Of a DNA stretch of 64,000 nt, positions 7,657 to 16,606 are shown piece after piece. Where the stretch lies: positions 142,360-206,359 of the forward strand of contig JAFXGM010000018.1 in the NCBI GenBank assembly GCA_017513195.1, written 5' to 3'. Source of the DNA: Clostridia bacterium (GTDB lineage Bacteria > Bacillota > Clostridia > Oscillospirales > Acutalibacteraceae). The notes beneath the pieces are model-generated. The model searched no databases. It worked only from the letters and a program-made list of their open reading frames with translations, and had not been told where the DNA came from. The position numbers and the translations under genes are program-made. Numbering within the stretch: the stretch's first letter is position 1; the number at the start of each line of letters is the position of its first letter.

Positions 7657-8547
7657 ATGAAGAAAAGAATTTTCACAGGCGCGGCCACCGCATTGGTTAC
7701 CCCTATGAACGCTGACGGAAGCGTAAATTTTGGACGTTTAAAAACACTTGTTGATGAACAAATAGACGGTGGTATTGATGCACTTGTTATCTGCGGTACT
7801 ACGGGCGAAAAATCCACACTGCGTTATGACGAGCATCTTCGCGTTATTGAAGAAGCGGTAAAAGCCGCTGGCGGTCGTGTGCCAATTATTGCAGGTACGG
7901 GTAGCAACGACACTGTATATTCAGTTGAGCTTTGTGAAGATGCGGCAAGCGTTGGCGCTGATGCGTTTTTAATGGTTACACCATATTATAACAAAACCTC
8001 ACAGGCAGGTCTTGTGGCGCATTATAACTACATCGCTGATAGGGTAAGCAAACCAATTATTTTATATAACGTACCATCAAGAACCGGTGTAAATATTAAA
8101 GCAGAAACATACAAAGAGCTTTCAAAACACAAAAACATTGTTGCAACCAAAGAAGCAAGCGGTGATTTATCGCTTGTTGCCGAAATTAAATATCTTTGTG
8201 GCGATGATTTAGACATTTATTCGGGTAACGATGACCAAACCGTTCCTATTATGTCTCTTGGCGGTATTGGTATTATATCGGTGCTTTCAAACATTGCGCC
8301 AAAGGTAATGCACGATATTTGCGAGCTTTATCTTAACGGTTACACACAGGCGGCCGCAGAGCTTCATTTAAAACATATCGGTCTTATGAATGCCATGTTC
8401 TGCGATGTAAATCCAATCCCTGTAAAAGAAGCCATGAATATGTTGGGACTGGGTGTTGGTCCTTGCAGAATGCCATTGTACCCCACCAGCGAAGCCAACA
8501 AGGCACTGCTAAAAGCAAAGCTTTCTGAATGTGGGTTTATGATTTAA
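7657..8547 (+). CDS. dapA: 4-hydroxy-tetrahydrodipicolinate synthase (first copy)
   Basis: DapA condenses aspartate semialdehyde with pyruvate. This 296-residue TIM-barrel protein has the substrate-binding GTTGEKST (residues 48-55; most DapA have GES or GEA), YYNKTSQAG, the tyrosine in ILYNVPSRTG, and the Schiff-base lysine in VATKEASGD (about residue 167). SD GAGGTG precedes the ATG. It follows asd by 35 bases and is followed by dapB after a palindromic repeat. A second dapA under lysine riboswitch control lies at 19696; this copy has no riboswitch. Confidence 0.93.
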   Translation: MKKRIFTGAATALVTPMNADGSVNFGRLKTLVDEQIDGGIDALVICGTTGEKSTLRYDEHLRVIEEAVKAAGGRVPIIAGTGSNDTVYSVELCEDAASVGADAFLMVTPYYNKTSQAGLVAHYNYIADRVSKPIILYNVPSRTGVNIKAETYKELSKHKNIVATKEASGDLSLVAEIKYLCGDDLDIYSGNDDQTVPIMSLGGIGIISVLSNIAPKVMHDICELYLNGYTQAAAELHLKHIGLMNAMFCDVNPIPVKEAMNMLGLGVGPCRMPLYPTSEANKALLKAKLSECGFMI

Positions 8548-8603
8548 AATCCCTCCACCGCCACAGCGGTCCCCCTCCCTTTAGACAAGGGAGGCTTATT
8601 TTG
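8547..8603. repeat. dispersed palindromic intergenic repeat between dapA and dapB
   Basis: Two adjacent hairpins: ACCGC/GCGGT (8557-8570) and CCTCCCTT/AAGGGAGG (8574-8594), framed by AAAATCCCTCC on the left and GGAGGCTTATTTT on the right. The composition (GC-rich, CCCTCC... GGGAGG ends) is unlike its AT-rich surroundings and looks like the short palindromic elements scattered in Clostridia genomes. Only one copy is in this window. It may also act as an attenuator ahead of dapB. Confidence 0.7.
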
Positions 8604-8636
8604 AAAAATTATATACATTTTGGATGTGAAAAATAA

Positions 8637-9392
8637 ATGGTAAATATTTTACTTTCAGGCGCTTGCGGCAAAATGGGAAATGCCGTAGCTCGTTGCTGTA
8701 AGGAAGACGAGAATTTAAAAATTATTGCAGGTGTTGACCGTGCAGAAATGTTATGTGACTTCCCTGTTTATAAATCTTTTGATGATGTAAATGTAGTTCC
8801 CGACGTTATAATCGACTTTTCACATATTTCGGTACTTGATAGTTTGCTAACATTTGCAATTAAAAATAATGTGCCTGTAATTCTTGCAACAACAGGCTAC
8901 AGTAATGAACAAATTGCAAAAATTAGAGATACAGCAAATAAGATTCCCGTATTCTTTACCGCGAATATGTCACTTGGTGTAAATCTACTTTGTTCACTTG
9001 CAAAAAGCGCTGCAAAGATTTTGGATGATAAATTTGATATAGAAATCATTGAAAAACATCATAATCAAAAGATTGACGCACCCTCGGGTACCGCTTTGAT
9101 GCTTGCAAATGCCGTAAATGAGGTTTTTGACGATAAATACACATACGAATATGACCGTCATTCAAAACGCCAGAAACGCTCGAAAAACGAGATTGGAATA
9201 CATGCCATTCGCGGTGGTACAATTGTTGGTGAACACGACGTAATATTCGCAGGTCATGATGAAGTTATTACCCTATCGCACTCGGCACAAAGCAAGGAAG
9301 TATTTGCAGCAGGTGCAGTAAAGGCAGCAAAGTTTATAGTAGGAAAACCTGTCGGTTTATATGATATGGGCAGTATTTTGAATTTAGGATAA
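8637..9392 (+). CDS. dapB: 4-hydroxy-tetrahydrodipicolinate reductase
   Basis: DapB reduces the DapA product with NAD(P)H to tetrahydrodipicolinate. The 251-residue length is normal. Visible motifs are the Rossmann glycine loop SGACGKMGNAV at the N-terminus, ATTGY, the catalytic EIIEKHHNQKIDAPSGTA (about residues 138-155) with the paired histidines and lysine, and RGGTIVGEHDV. The SD is weak (GGATGTGA) and a palindromic repeat separates it from dapA, so its level may be lower than dapA. It ends in a strong terminator. Confidence 0.95.
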   Translation: MVNILLSGACGKMGNAVARCCKEDENLKIIAGVDRAEMLCDFPVYKSFDDVNVVPDVIIDFSHISVLDSLLTFAIKNNVPVILATTGYSNEQIAKIRDTANKIPVFFTANMSLGVNLLCSLAKSAAKILDDKFDIEIIEKHHNQKIDAPSGTALMLANAVNEVFDDKYTYEYDRHSKRQKRSKNEIGIHAIRGGTIVGEHDVIFAGHDEVITLSHSAQSKEVFAAGAVKAAKFIVGKPVGLYDMGSILNLG

Positions 9393-9397
9393 AATTT

Positions 9398-9426
9398 AAG
9401 AACACTTGGGAAACCCAAGTGTTCTT
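9398..9426. terminator. bidirectional terminator between dapB and the 9429-9749 gene
   Basis: Perfect 13-bp stem AAGAACACTTGGG/CCCAAGTGTTCTT with loop AAA, then TTTTTA on the plus strand; serves the two convergent transcripts. Confidence 0.9.
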
Positions 9427-9428
9427 TT

Positions 9429-9749
9429 TTATTTTCTATAATAGGTATAATATGCTGTTACCACGTCATATCTACCCGTAACGCTGTTTTGTCCTTCGAC
9501 AGTAACACCGTCGCCGCTCATAAGTAAATAATACTTTGAGTCATTAACAGGACATACAAAAACATCAATAACGCCACAAATAATACGAATATTATCGTCC
9601 ACTACGGCTATTCTACCTGCTTTGCCGATAATATCATAGTTTATAGTACCGTCATTACGTTCAACACGTTTTGTAACGTATTTTACCTCTCTACCGTCAA
9701 AGGTTTTAAGCAACTGCTCGTTTTTGTTCTTTTTCTTAAAAAGTCCCAT
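9429..9749 (-). CDS. conserved-looking small protein of unknown function downstream of tyrS
   Basis: I do not recognise this 106-residue protein. It begins MGLFKKKNKN, a basic start with no signal peptide or membrane segment, and the rest is rich in beta-strand-forming stretches (REVKYVTKRVE, YDIIGKAGRIAVV, IRIICGVIDVFVC, YYLLMSGDGVTV), which suggests a small beta-barrel or sandwich. Its ATG overlaps the tyrS stop by one base (TAATG), so it is translated with tyrS and is the last gene of the nusB-to-tyrS operon. The tight coupling and shared terminator argue it is a real gene. Confidence 0.7.
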   Translation of the reverse strand: MGLFKKKNKNEQLLKTFDGREVKYVTKRVERNDGTINYDIIGKAGRIAVVDDNIRIICGVIDVFVCPVNDSKYYLLMSGDGVTVEGQNSVTGRYDVVTAYYTYYRK

Positions 9750-10972
9750 TATTCAACCACAAACTTAATGATTACTTTCTTACCCTTTTTAACGATAATG
9801 CCATCAGCAAAATCAGCGGGTGCGAAGGATTGTGACGGATTGGTAGCCTTTTCATCACCAACCGATACACCGCCCTGTGTAACAAGACGACGTGCTTCGC
9901 CGTTAGATGCAGCCATTCCGCCCTTAACCATTACAGACAAAAGACCGATTTTACCGTCAACAAAATCATCTGCAGTAAGGGTTACTGTTGGCATATTTTC
10001 GTGGCTTCCTGCACCTGCAAATACGGCACGTGCTGTTTCTTGTGCCTTGTTAGCCTCTTCCTCGCCGTGAACAAGCTTAGTAAGCTCGTATGCAAGAATT
10101 TCCTTAGCGGTGTTAAGCTGACTGCCCTCCCATGCATCCATTTCGTCAATCTGCTCGAGTGGCAAGAAAGTAAGCATACGGATACACTTAAGAACGTCGG
10201 CATCACCAACGTTGCGCCAGTATTGATAGAAATCATAAGGTGAAGTCTTGTTAGGATCAAGCCAAACTGCACCGCCAACGGTTTTACCCATCTTTTTGCC
10301 TTCTGAATTAAGAAGCAATGTAATGGTCATTGCGTGTGCATCTTTACCCAACTTTTTACGAATAAGCTCGGTACCACCAAGCATATTAGACCACTGGTCA
10401 TCACCGCCGAACTGCATATTGCAGCCATATTCGTTAAACAAATGATAAAAGTCGTAAGACTGCATTATCATATAGTTAAATTCAAGGAAAGAAAGACCCT
10501 TTTCCATACGCTGCTCATAACAACGTGCACGAAGCATATTATTTACCGAGAAATGCGCGCCAACTTCACGAAGCATATCAATATAGTTAAGCCCCAAAAG
10601 CCAGTCAGCGTTGTTAACCATAATTGCCTTATCGTCGCCAAATTCTATAAAGCGTTCCATCTGCTTTTTAAAGCAGTCACAGTTGTGCTGAATGGTTTCT
10701 GCTGTCATCATGCTACGCATATCGGTTCTGCCCGAAGGGTCACCAATGTATGCAGTACCGCCGCCGATAAGCACAACAGGTTTATTGCCTGCCATCTGCA
10801 AACGCTTCATAAGGCAAAGTGCCATAAAATGACCAACGTGAAGGCTGTCAGCAGTAGGATCAAAGCCAATATAAAAGGTTGCCTTACCGTTGTTTACCAT
10901 TTCTCTTATTTCTTTTTCATCTGTAACCTGCGCTATAAGACCGCGGGCTATAAGTTCTTCATAAATACCCAT
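9749..10972 (-). CDS. tyrS: tyrosyl-tRNA synthetase
   Basis: TyrS charges tRNA-Tyr. I chose the ATG at 10972; an in-frame TTG at 10993 lies within the SD AGGAG and is not the start. The 407-residue class I synthetase has the HIGH-type DSLHVGHF motif (about residues 43-50), the tyrosine pocket MQSYDFYHL and GGDDQWSN, the KMSKS-type loop KKMGKT, and a C-terminal S4 RNA-binding domain (LVTQGGVSVGDEKA). It begins one base after the recN stop, deep in an operon, and no T-box leader precedes it. Confidence 0.96.
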   Translation of the reverse strand: MGIYEELIARGLIAQVTDEKEIREMVNNGKATFYIGFDPTADSLHVGHFMALCLMKRLQMAGNKPVVLIGGGTAYIGDPSGRTDMRSMMTAETIQHNCDCFKKQMERFIEFGDDKAIMVNNADWLLGLNYIDMLREVGAHFSVNNMLRARCYEQRMEKGLSFLEFNYMIMQSYDFYHLFNEYGCNMQFGGDDQWSNMLGGTELIRKKLGKDAHAMTITLLLNSEGKKMGKTVGGAVWLDPNKTSPYDFYQYWRNVGDADVLKCIRMLTFLPLEQIDEMDAWEGSQLNTAKEILAYELTKLVHGEEEANKAQETARAVFAGAGSHENMPTVTLTADDFVDGKIGLLSVMVKGGMAASNGEARRLVTQGGVSVGDEKATNPSQSFAPADFADGIIVKKGKKVIIKFVVE

Positions 10973-10973
10973 T

Positions 10974-12635
10974 TTATTTTTTACTCCTATCAAGCAATTC
11001 CTTTGCAGAATTGTATAAATTTTCAGTAATTTCTGTACCCGACATTATACGGGCTATTTCACGAATTTGTGATTCATTATCAAGCGAAGTAACGCTTGTA
11101 TAAGTACGATCATTTGATACGCTTTTTTCAATAAGCAGATGGTTTTGAGCATATGCCGCTATTTGCGCTAAATGTGTAACACAAATAACTTGACGGCTGT
11201 CCGCTACCTTTTGCAGTTGCAAACCAACCTTGTCTGCCGCTCTGCCGCTTATACCCGTATCAATTTCGTCAAAGATAAGCGTATCAACGTCATCCTTATC
11301 GGCAAGCACGCTCTTAATTGCAAGCATTGTTCGAGATAGCTCACCGCCTGAAGCAATTTTGTGAAGCGGTTTTACACTCTCACCTGCATTGGCACTTATT
11401 AAAAACTCAACAGCATCACAACCGTGACGTGTATATCTATCACGATTAACGTTGATTATAAACTGTACGTTTGGCATATCAAGCAATCGCAGTACTTCAC
11501 TAACCTGTTGTGAGAATTTTTGTGCCGCTTTTTTACGTGTTTCGGTTAGCTTTTCACCAAGTGAAACAAGCCGCTCGGTCGAGGCATCGAGCTCTAAAGA
11601 TAATTCTTCTATACGCTTATCTGAACACTCTATTTTTTCAAGTTCCGCTTTAGCTTTAGCAAGAAACTCAATCATCTTCTGCTCATCGTCGCCGTATTTT
11701 AACATAAGGCGGCGTAGCGTGTCAAGCCTTTCACGTAACTTTTCAGCATCTAAATCACGATATTCTTCTGATTCAGTAAACGAACGAATATCGGCGCTTA
11801 TTTCATAAAGTTTTCCAATTATATCATCAAGCTTATTTGATATGGAAGATAATTCCTCGTTTTTAGCCGATTCAATATACTTTTGCGCATTTTTTGCAAG
11901 TGTCATAGCACCATCTGCATTTTCAGAACCATCAATACAAAAAGACGCGTCAGAAAGTGCGGTTAAAGTTTTTTCATAATTTTCAGCAATGGTGAGCTTT
12001 CGACGAATTTCATCAATTTCACCTACAGCAATATCGGCGTCCTCGAGTTCTTTAATCTGATATTGTAAAATATCAATCCGGCGCTGCTTTTCGCCCTCGT
12101 CGGTTTCTTGAGAATTTAGCTCGCGACGAACGTCATTAAAATGCTTAAATTCATTATAATATTCGGTAAGCTCTTTTTGATTTTCAGCAAGCAAATCAAG
12201 ATAGCAATAATAATTGTCCGGGTTAAGTAATCGCTGATTGTCGTGCTGACCGTGAATATTTATAAGATTTTTTGAAAGCTCTTTTAATATAGACGCTGTA
12301 GCTGGCCTACCATTTATTTTAATTGTACCGCCGCTAAGTGTCAGTGTACGCAAAACGAGCAGATTACCGTCATCATCAAGCTCGAAACCATTTTCTATAA
12401 TAAGATTCTTAGCTTCGTTTGACAAATCACAAAACAGTGCAGAAACCACAGCTTTTTCACAACCGGCTCTAATTAAATCCTTTGAAGTGCGTTCGCCTAA
12501 AACCGCGTTTATAGCATCAATTATTATTGATTTACCGGCACCCGTCTCACCTGTTAGTACATTAAAGCCTATATCAAAATCAATATCGGTTTTTTCTATT
12601 ACCGCTATGTTTTCTATATGCAAAGATTTTATCAT
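10974..12635 (-). CDS. recN: DNA repair protein RecN
   Basis: RecN is an SMC-like ATPase that acts early in double-strand break repair. The 553-residue protein has Walker A GETGAGKS (residues 29-36), a long central coiled coil (about 150-370, rich in E, K and L), the ABC signature ASGGELSR, and Walker B TLIFDEIDTGISG near residue 465, followed by the VTHLAQIAA switch region. It sits between argR and tyrS, the common order in Clostridia. The SD is AAGGTA. Length and motifs are all normal. Confidence 0.95.
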   Translation of the reverse strand: MIKSLHIENIAVIEKTDIDFDIGFNVLTGETGAGKSIIIDAINAVLGERTSKDLIRAGCEKAVVSALFCDLSNEAKNLIIENGFELDDDGNLLVLRTLTLSGGTIKINGRPATASILKELSKNLINIHGQHDNQRLLNPDNYYCYLDLLAENQKELTEYYNEFKHFNDVRRELNSQETDEGEKQRRIDILQYQIKELEDADIAVGEIDEIRRKLTIAENYEKTLTALSDASFCIDGSENADGAMTLAKNAQKYIESAKNEELSSISNKLDDIIGKLYEISADIRSFTESEEYRDLDAEKLRERLDTLRRLMLKYGDDEQKMIEFLAKAKAELEKIECSDKRIEELSLELDASTERLVSLGEKLTETRKKAAQKFSQQVSEVLRLLDMPNVQFIINVNRDRYTRHGCDAVEFLISANAGESVKPLHKIASGGELSRTMLAIKSVLADKDDVDTLIFDEIDTGISGRAADKVGLQLQKVADSRQVICVTHLAQIAAYAQNHLLIEKSVSNDRTYTSVTSLDNESQIREIARIMSGTEITENLYNSAKELLDRSKK

Positions 12636-12645
12636 ATTAAATACC

Positions 12646-13098
12646 TTACATCATTTTTTTAAGTTCGTTTGTAAGCTGTGATGCCTGTGCTTCGCTACGA
12701 GTTACTATAAACACAGTATCATCACCTGCTATTGTGCCAAGCATCATATCATTATACATAGTGTCAAGTGCTACGCATACGCTTGATGCCATACCTGACA
12801 TACATTTAACAACCACGTCATTGAGCGCATATTCAACGCTTGTAGCATAGCGTGAAAAAATTTCACGATAATGTGAAAACGCCTGCTTGTTGTTATCACG
12901 TCTTTCACTGCTGACATATCTATAATTCCCCGCAGCATCGTGTCCTTTGATAAGGCGAAGCTCTTTAATATCGCGCGATACCGTCGATTGAGTAACCTCA
13001 AAACCTTCTGCAAGGAGTAGGTTTTGCAAATCGTCTTGTGTAAGCACAATGTTATTAGCTATTAATTCAAGGATTTTTTGTTGTCTTTTTCTTTTCAT
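12646..13098 (-). CDS. argR: arginine repressor ArgR/AhrC
   Basis: ArgR binds arginine and represses arginine synthesis genes as a hexamer. The 150-residue protein has an N-terminal winged helix (residues 1-70) with VTQSTVSRDIKELRL as the recognition helix, and a C-terminal oligomerisation and arginine-binding domain with DDVVVKCMSGMASSVC-type residues and GTIAGDDTVF, which holds the Asp pair for arginine. Its start overlaps the nadK stop by one base (TAATG). No arg genes are in the window; the nadK-argR-recN order is typical for Firmicutes. Confidence 0.95.
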   Translation of the reverse strand: MKRKRQQKILELIANNIVLTQDDLQNLLLAEGFEVTQSTVSRDIKELRLIKGHDAAGNYRYVSSERRDNNKQAFSHYREIFSRYATSVEYALNDVVVKCMSGMASSVCVALDTMYNDMMLGTIAGDDTVFIVTRSEAQASQLTNELKKMM

Positions 13099-13949
13099 TA
13101 TTTACTGCTCCTAGCATCTCTAAATTTAAGTGATAAAGTTTTATAAAAAGAACGATCGTTTATTCTGACAAGTTTTACTGAATTTTTTGAATTTGAAATA
13201 TAAATTTCAGTAAATGGTTTAATAGGAACCACCTTTCGACCGTCTACCGATAAAAAGATATCGGTTCTTTTTTTAGAGTAAGCTTTTAATTTTATTTCCT
13301 TTTCTCCACCAATTAAAATTGGCTTTGCCGCTAATGAATGTGAGCAAATTGGTGTAAGACATACGCATTTCATAGTAGGATCAATTACAGGGCCGCCTGC
13401 CGACATTGAGTATGCTGTAGAGCCGGTTGGCGTTGCGGCAATTAAACCGTCAGCATGATAAGTTATGACGTCACCACCATCAACAGACGCTGTAACGTCA
13501 ATTATACGAGAAAGATAACCGCTGCTAATAACTGCATCGTTAAGTGCCTCATATTCGCCAATAACCTCGCCATTTTCTTTAACTGTGATGCTTAACATCA
13601 TACGCTCTTCAATGGTATATTCACCACTCGAAAGTTTGGAAAGCAGATTATATTCGTTTTGTTCAATATTTGCAAGATAACCTACCCTGCCTGCGTTTAT
13701 GCCAAGAACAGGTTTTCCATCCTGCGCTGCACGCTTTGCAAAACGAATAATTGTACCATCACCGCCGATAGTAATAATTATATCGGCAATTTTATATAGC
13801 TCATCAATTGGGGCATGTTCATAACCCGCACAGCAAATATCGTCAGGTAAATATGCGGTAATACCGCACTCTTTTAAAAATGACGCCATTTTTTCAACAG
13901 TTTCTGATGAACCGCGTTTATCAAGATTTGGAATTACGGCTACTATCAT
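13098..13949 (-). CDS. nadK: NAD kinase
   Basis: NadK phosphorylates NAD to NADP. The 283-residue protein carries the GGDGTIIRFAK motif (about residues 60-70) with the catalytic Asp, the NAD-binding LNDAVIS (about residue 137), and the family segment YHADGLIAATPTGSTAYSMSAGGPVIDP. Length is normal. It starts directly after the TlyA stop, with SD GGAGGG inside that gene, so the two are coupled. Confidence 0.95.
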   Translation of the reverse strand: MIVAVIPNLDKRGSSETVEKMASFLKECGITAYLPDDICCAGYEHAPIDELYKIADIIITIGGDGTIIRFAKRAAQDGKPVLGINAGRVGYLANIEQNEYNLLSKLSSGEYTIEERMMLSITVKENGEVIGEYEALNDAVISSGYLSRIIDVTASVDGGDVITYHADGLIAATPTGSTAYSMSAGGPVIDPTMKCVCLTPICSHSLAAKPILIGGEKEIKLKAYSKKRTDIFLSVDGRKVVPIKPFTEIYISNSKNSVKLVRINDRSFYKTLSLKFRDARSSK

Positions 13950-14759
13950 TTACACACCCTCCTTTAGCGCATTATATGATGCCTCAACCACTTCAACTGC
14001 GCTATAATCTGCAGTAGATGGTTCGTCATCCTTTTGAATGTAACAAAGATATTCAATGTTGCCTTCAGGACCCTTAATTGGTGAAAAATCAAGTCCTAAA
14101 AGTGAAAATTTATTTTCTTTTATTATGTTTATAATTTTTTCAATTACGGCAATGTGGACGTTTTTATCACGTACAACACCTTTTTTGCCAACGTTTTCCT
14201 TGCCTGCTTCAAACTGTGGTTTTATAAGACAAACAGCTCTTCCACCTTCACGTAATAGAGTACGCATAACAGGTATTATAAGCGATAAGGAAATAAACGA
14301 AACGTCAACAGATGCAAAATCAAGCTCATCCGGTACTTGCTCACGAGTAACGTATCTAAAATTAGTACGTTCAAGATTAATAACACGCTCGTCGGTGCGC
14401 AGTTTCCAAGCAAGCTGACCATAGCCTACGTCAATAGAATAAACCTTTTTGGCACCATTTTGAAGCATACAATCGGTAAATCCACCCGTTGATGCACCAA
14501 TATCGGCGCAGACGCATTCGGCGAGTGAAATCGCAAAGCTTTTCATAGCCTTTTCAAGCTTTAACCCGCCGCGACTTACATATTTTAGCGTTTCGCCACG
14601 CACCTCGATATTATCGTCGGGTTTTACAGTATCACCTGCTTTATCGCATTTTTGATTATTTACATATACGATACCCGACATAATTATTGCCTTTGCTTTT
14701 TCACGGCTTTCGGCAAAACCGCGTGAAACAAGAGCACAATCCAATCTTTCTTTTCCCAT
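13950..14759 (-). CDS. tlyA: TlyA family rRNA (cytidine-2'-O)-methyltransferase
   Basis: This 269-residue protein has an N-terminal S4 RNA-binding domain (residues 4-65, RLDCALVSRGFAESREKAK...GIVYVNNQK) and a C-terminal FtsJ-like methyltransferase with the SAM loop DIGASTGGFTDCML (about 88-101) and the DVSFISLSLIIP motif. TlyA methylates 16S and in some species 23S rRNA at the subunit interface; in mycobacteria this is needed for capreomycin sensitivity. Its ATG overlaps the dxs stop by one base. The dxs-tlyA-nadK-argR-recN order is common in Clostridia. Confidence 0.93.
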   Translation of the reverse strand: MGKERLDCALVSRGFAESREKAKAIIMSGIVYVNNQKCDKAGDTVKPDDNIEVRGETLKYVSRGGLKLEKAMKSFAISLAECVCADIGASTGGFTDCMLQNGAKKVYSIDVGYGQLAWKLRTDERVINLERTNFRYVTREQVPDELDFASVDVSFISLSLIIPVMRTLLREGGRAVCLIKPQFEAGKENVGKKGVVRDKNVHIAVIEKIINIIKENKFSLLGLDFSPIKGPEGNIEYLCYIQKDDEPSTADYSAVEVVEASYNALKEGV

Positions 14760-16588
14760 TATTTACCTACAATTTCTATCATTGACTCAGTGTCAAGTTT
14801 GTATTTTTTTAGTGCTGACTGTATGGTAGATGCACCAACAAATTCATCATTTATGGCATTGACGCAATACTTACCATCAAAGCCTTTTTTAAGCAACCGA
14901 CAAGCGATATGCTCGGCAATACCGCCCGATAATATACCTTCTTCGAAGAAATATATCTCTTTATATCTTGAGAGCAAGTTAATAACTTCCTCACCTATTG
15001 GGTAAATGCGGTTTAGCTTAATAACGTCAGTGTTTTCTAAAGACTTTTGTGCTTCTACAGCATTAGAGAATATTCTACCGTAGGTGATTATCGCCTTGTC
15101 GCCGTTATGTGACAATACCGTACAATCACCACTGATTTCACCGTCAAAATTTTTGTTTTCGCAACCGCGTGGATAACGTATAACACTTAATTCTTTTTTT
15201 GTAGAAGTTTCGGTTATTAACCTTTTTAGTTCATTGTAATAACACGGTGAATAAATATTGACATTTGGTATGGTAGATAGGTATGCAACGTCAAATACAC
15301 CTTGATGGCTTTCTCCATCATCACCTACAATTCCTGCACGGTCAACAAGCAGCTTTATAGGCACGTTAGCAATAGCTGCATCATGCAAAATCTGGTCATA
15401 GCCGCGTTGTAAAAATGTAGAATACACGGCAAAATACGGCACCATTCCGCCCGAAGCGAGCCCCGCCGCAAAGGTAACTGCGTGCTGTTCGGCAATACCT
15501 ACGTCAAAGAATCTTGACTTATATTTTGATGCAAAAGCTTTGAGTCCCGTTCCTTCTGTCATAGCGGCTGTAATTGCACATATTTTTTTATTGCTTGCCG
15601 CAAGTTCACACAACGTTTCACCTGCAATATCCGAATAGGTTTTAATGCTTACGGAGTCTTTACCCTTATCAATGTCAAAGGAAGATACGCCGTGATAATC
15701 TTTTGGACTGTTTTCGGCATAGGCATAACCCTTGCCTTTGGTAGTTACAACGTGCACAAGTGTTGGACGATTATAACTTTTTGCAATGGTAAAAAGTTGT
15801 TCCATCGCTTCAATATCATGGCCACTCACCGGTCCTAAATAATTGAAGCCCAAGCTCGTAAAAATGTTATTCTTATATACGATTCTTTTGAATAATTCTT
15901 TTATAGAAAAAATGAAATTATGAACCGGTTTACCAATAAGTGGAATTTTGAGTAAAAACGTACTTATGGCAAACTTCATTTTATGATAACCCTTGCGGTT
16001 ACGCATTTTGGTAAAGGCACGCGGCATAGCACCAACATTGCGTGAAATCGACATTTTATTGTCGTTTAACACAACAATAAAATTGCCCTTTTTAGCGCCA
16101 GCATTGTTAAGCGCTTCATAAGCCATACCGCCGGTCATTGCGCCATCACCGATAACCGCAATGGCACTTCCTCCGTCAAGCATAGATTTTGCCTTATATA
16201 TGCCATACGCTGCTGAAATAGAATTACTGCTATGCCCCGTAACAAATGGGTCATGCTCGCTTTCAGCAGGACGCATAAATCCCGAAATGCCATTTTCTTG
16301 ACGAAGAGTTACAAAGCTTTCTTTTCTACCGGTAAGCAGCTTATGAGCATACGACTGGTGACCAACATCAAAGATAATGGCATCCTTAGGAGAAGAAAAA
16401 ACACGATGCAAAGCAACAGTAAGCTCAACTGCACCAAGGCTTGATGCCAAGTGCCCACCGTTTTTGGAAACAACGTCAATAATTTCATTGCGCAATTCAT
16501 CGCAAAGAAGACTAATTTCGTCACTATTTAATTTTTTAATATCGTCTGGAGAATTTACGTCCCTTAAAATTTTATATTCCAAAATCAA
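14759..16588 (-). CDS. dxs: 1-deoxy-D-xylulose-5-phosphate synthase
   Basis: Dxs joins pyruvate and glyceraldehyde 3-phosphate, the first step of the non-mevalonate isoprenoid route, using thiamine diphosphate. Motifs are DVGHQSYAHKLLTGR near residue 73, the ThDP/metal site GDGAMTGGMAYEALNNAG (about 147-164) with the LNDNKMSIS part, and in the second half the catalytic EQHAVTFAAGLA. Length 609 is slightly short for the family but complete. The start codon appears to be TTG at 16588 with SD GGGAT; another TTG two codons later is possible. ispA lies just upstream, so one operon supplies isoprenoid precursors. Confidence 0.95.
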   Translation of the reverse strand: MILEYKILRDVNSPDDIKKLNSDEISLLCDELRNEIIDVVSKNGGHLASSLGAVELTVALHRVFSSPKDAIIFDVGHQSYAHKLLTGRKESFVTLRQENGISGFMRPAESEHDPFVTGHSSNSISAAYGIYKAKSMLDGGSAIAVIGDGAMTGGMAYEALNNAGAKKGNFIVVLNDNKMSISRNVGAMPRAFTKMRNRKGYHKMKFAISTFLLKIPLIGKPVHNFIFSIKELFKRIVYKNNIFTSLGFNYLGPVSGHDIEAMEQLFTIAKSYNRPTLVHVVTTKGKGYAYAENSPKDYHGVSSFDIDKGKDSVSIKTYSDIAGETLCELAASNKKICAITAAMTEGTGLKAFASKYKSRFFDVGIAEQHAVTFAAGLASGGMVPYFAVYSTFLQRGYDQILHDAAIANVPIKLLVDRAGIVGDDGESHQGVFDVAYLSTIPNVNIYSPCYYNELKRLITETSTKKELSVIRYPRGCENKNFDGEISGDCTVLSHNGDKAIITYGRIFSNAVEAQKSLENTDVIKLNRIYPIGEEVINLLSRYKEIYFFEEGILSGGIAEHIACRLLKKGFDGKYCVNAINDEFVGASTIQSALKKYKLDTESMIEIVGK

Positions 16589-16606
16589 AACATCCCTGGA
16601 AAAATA

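Noticed and set aside
10334-11029. Plus-strand open frame of 231 codons opposite tyrS
   Set aside because: It lies wholly antisense to tyrS and the end of recN, has no SD and no family-like pattern.
10973-11030. T-box leader ahead of tyrS
   Set aside because: tyrS starts one base after recN inside an operon; there is no room for a leader.
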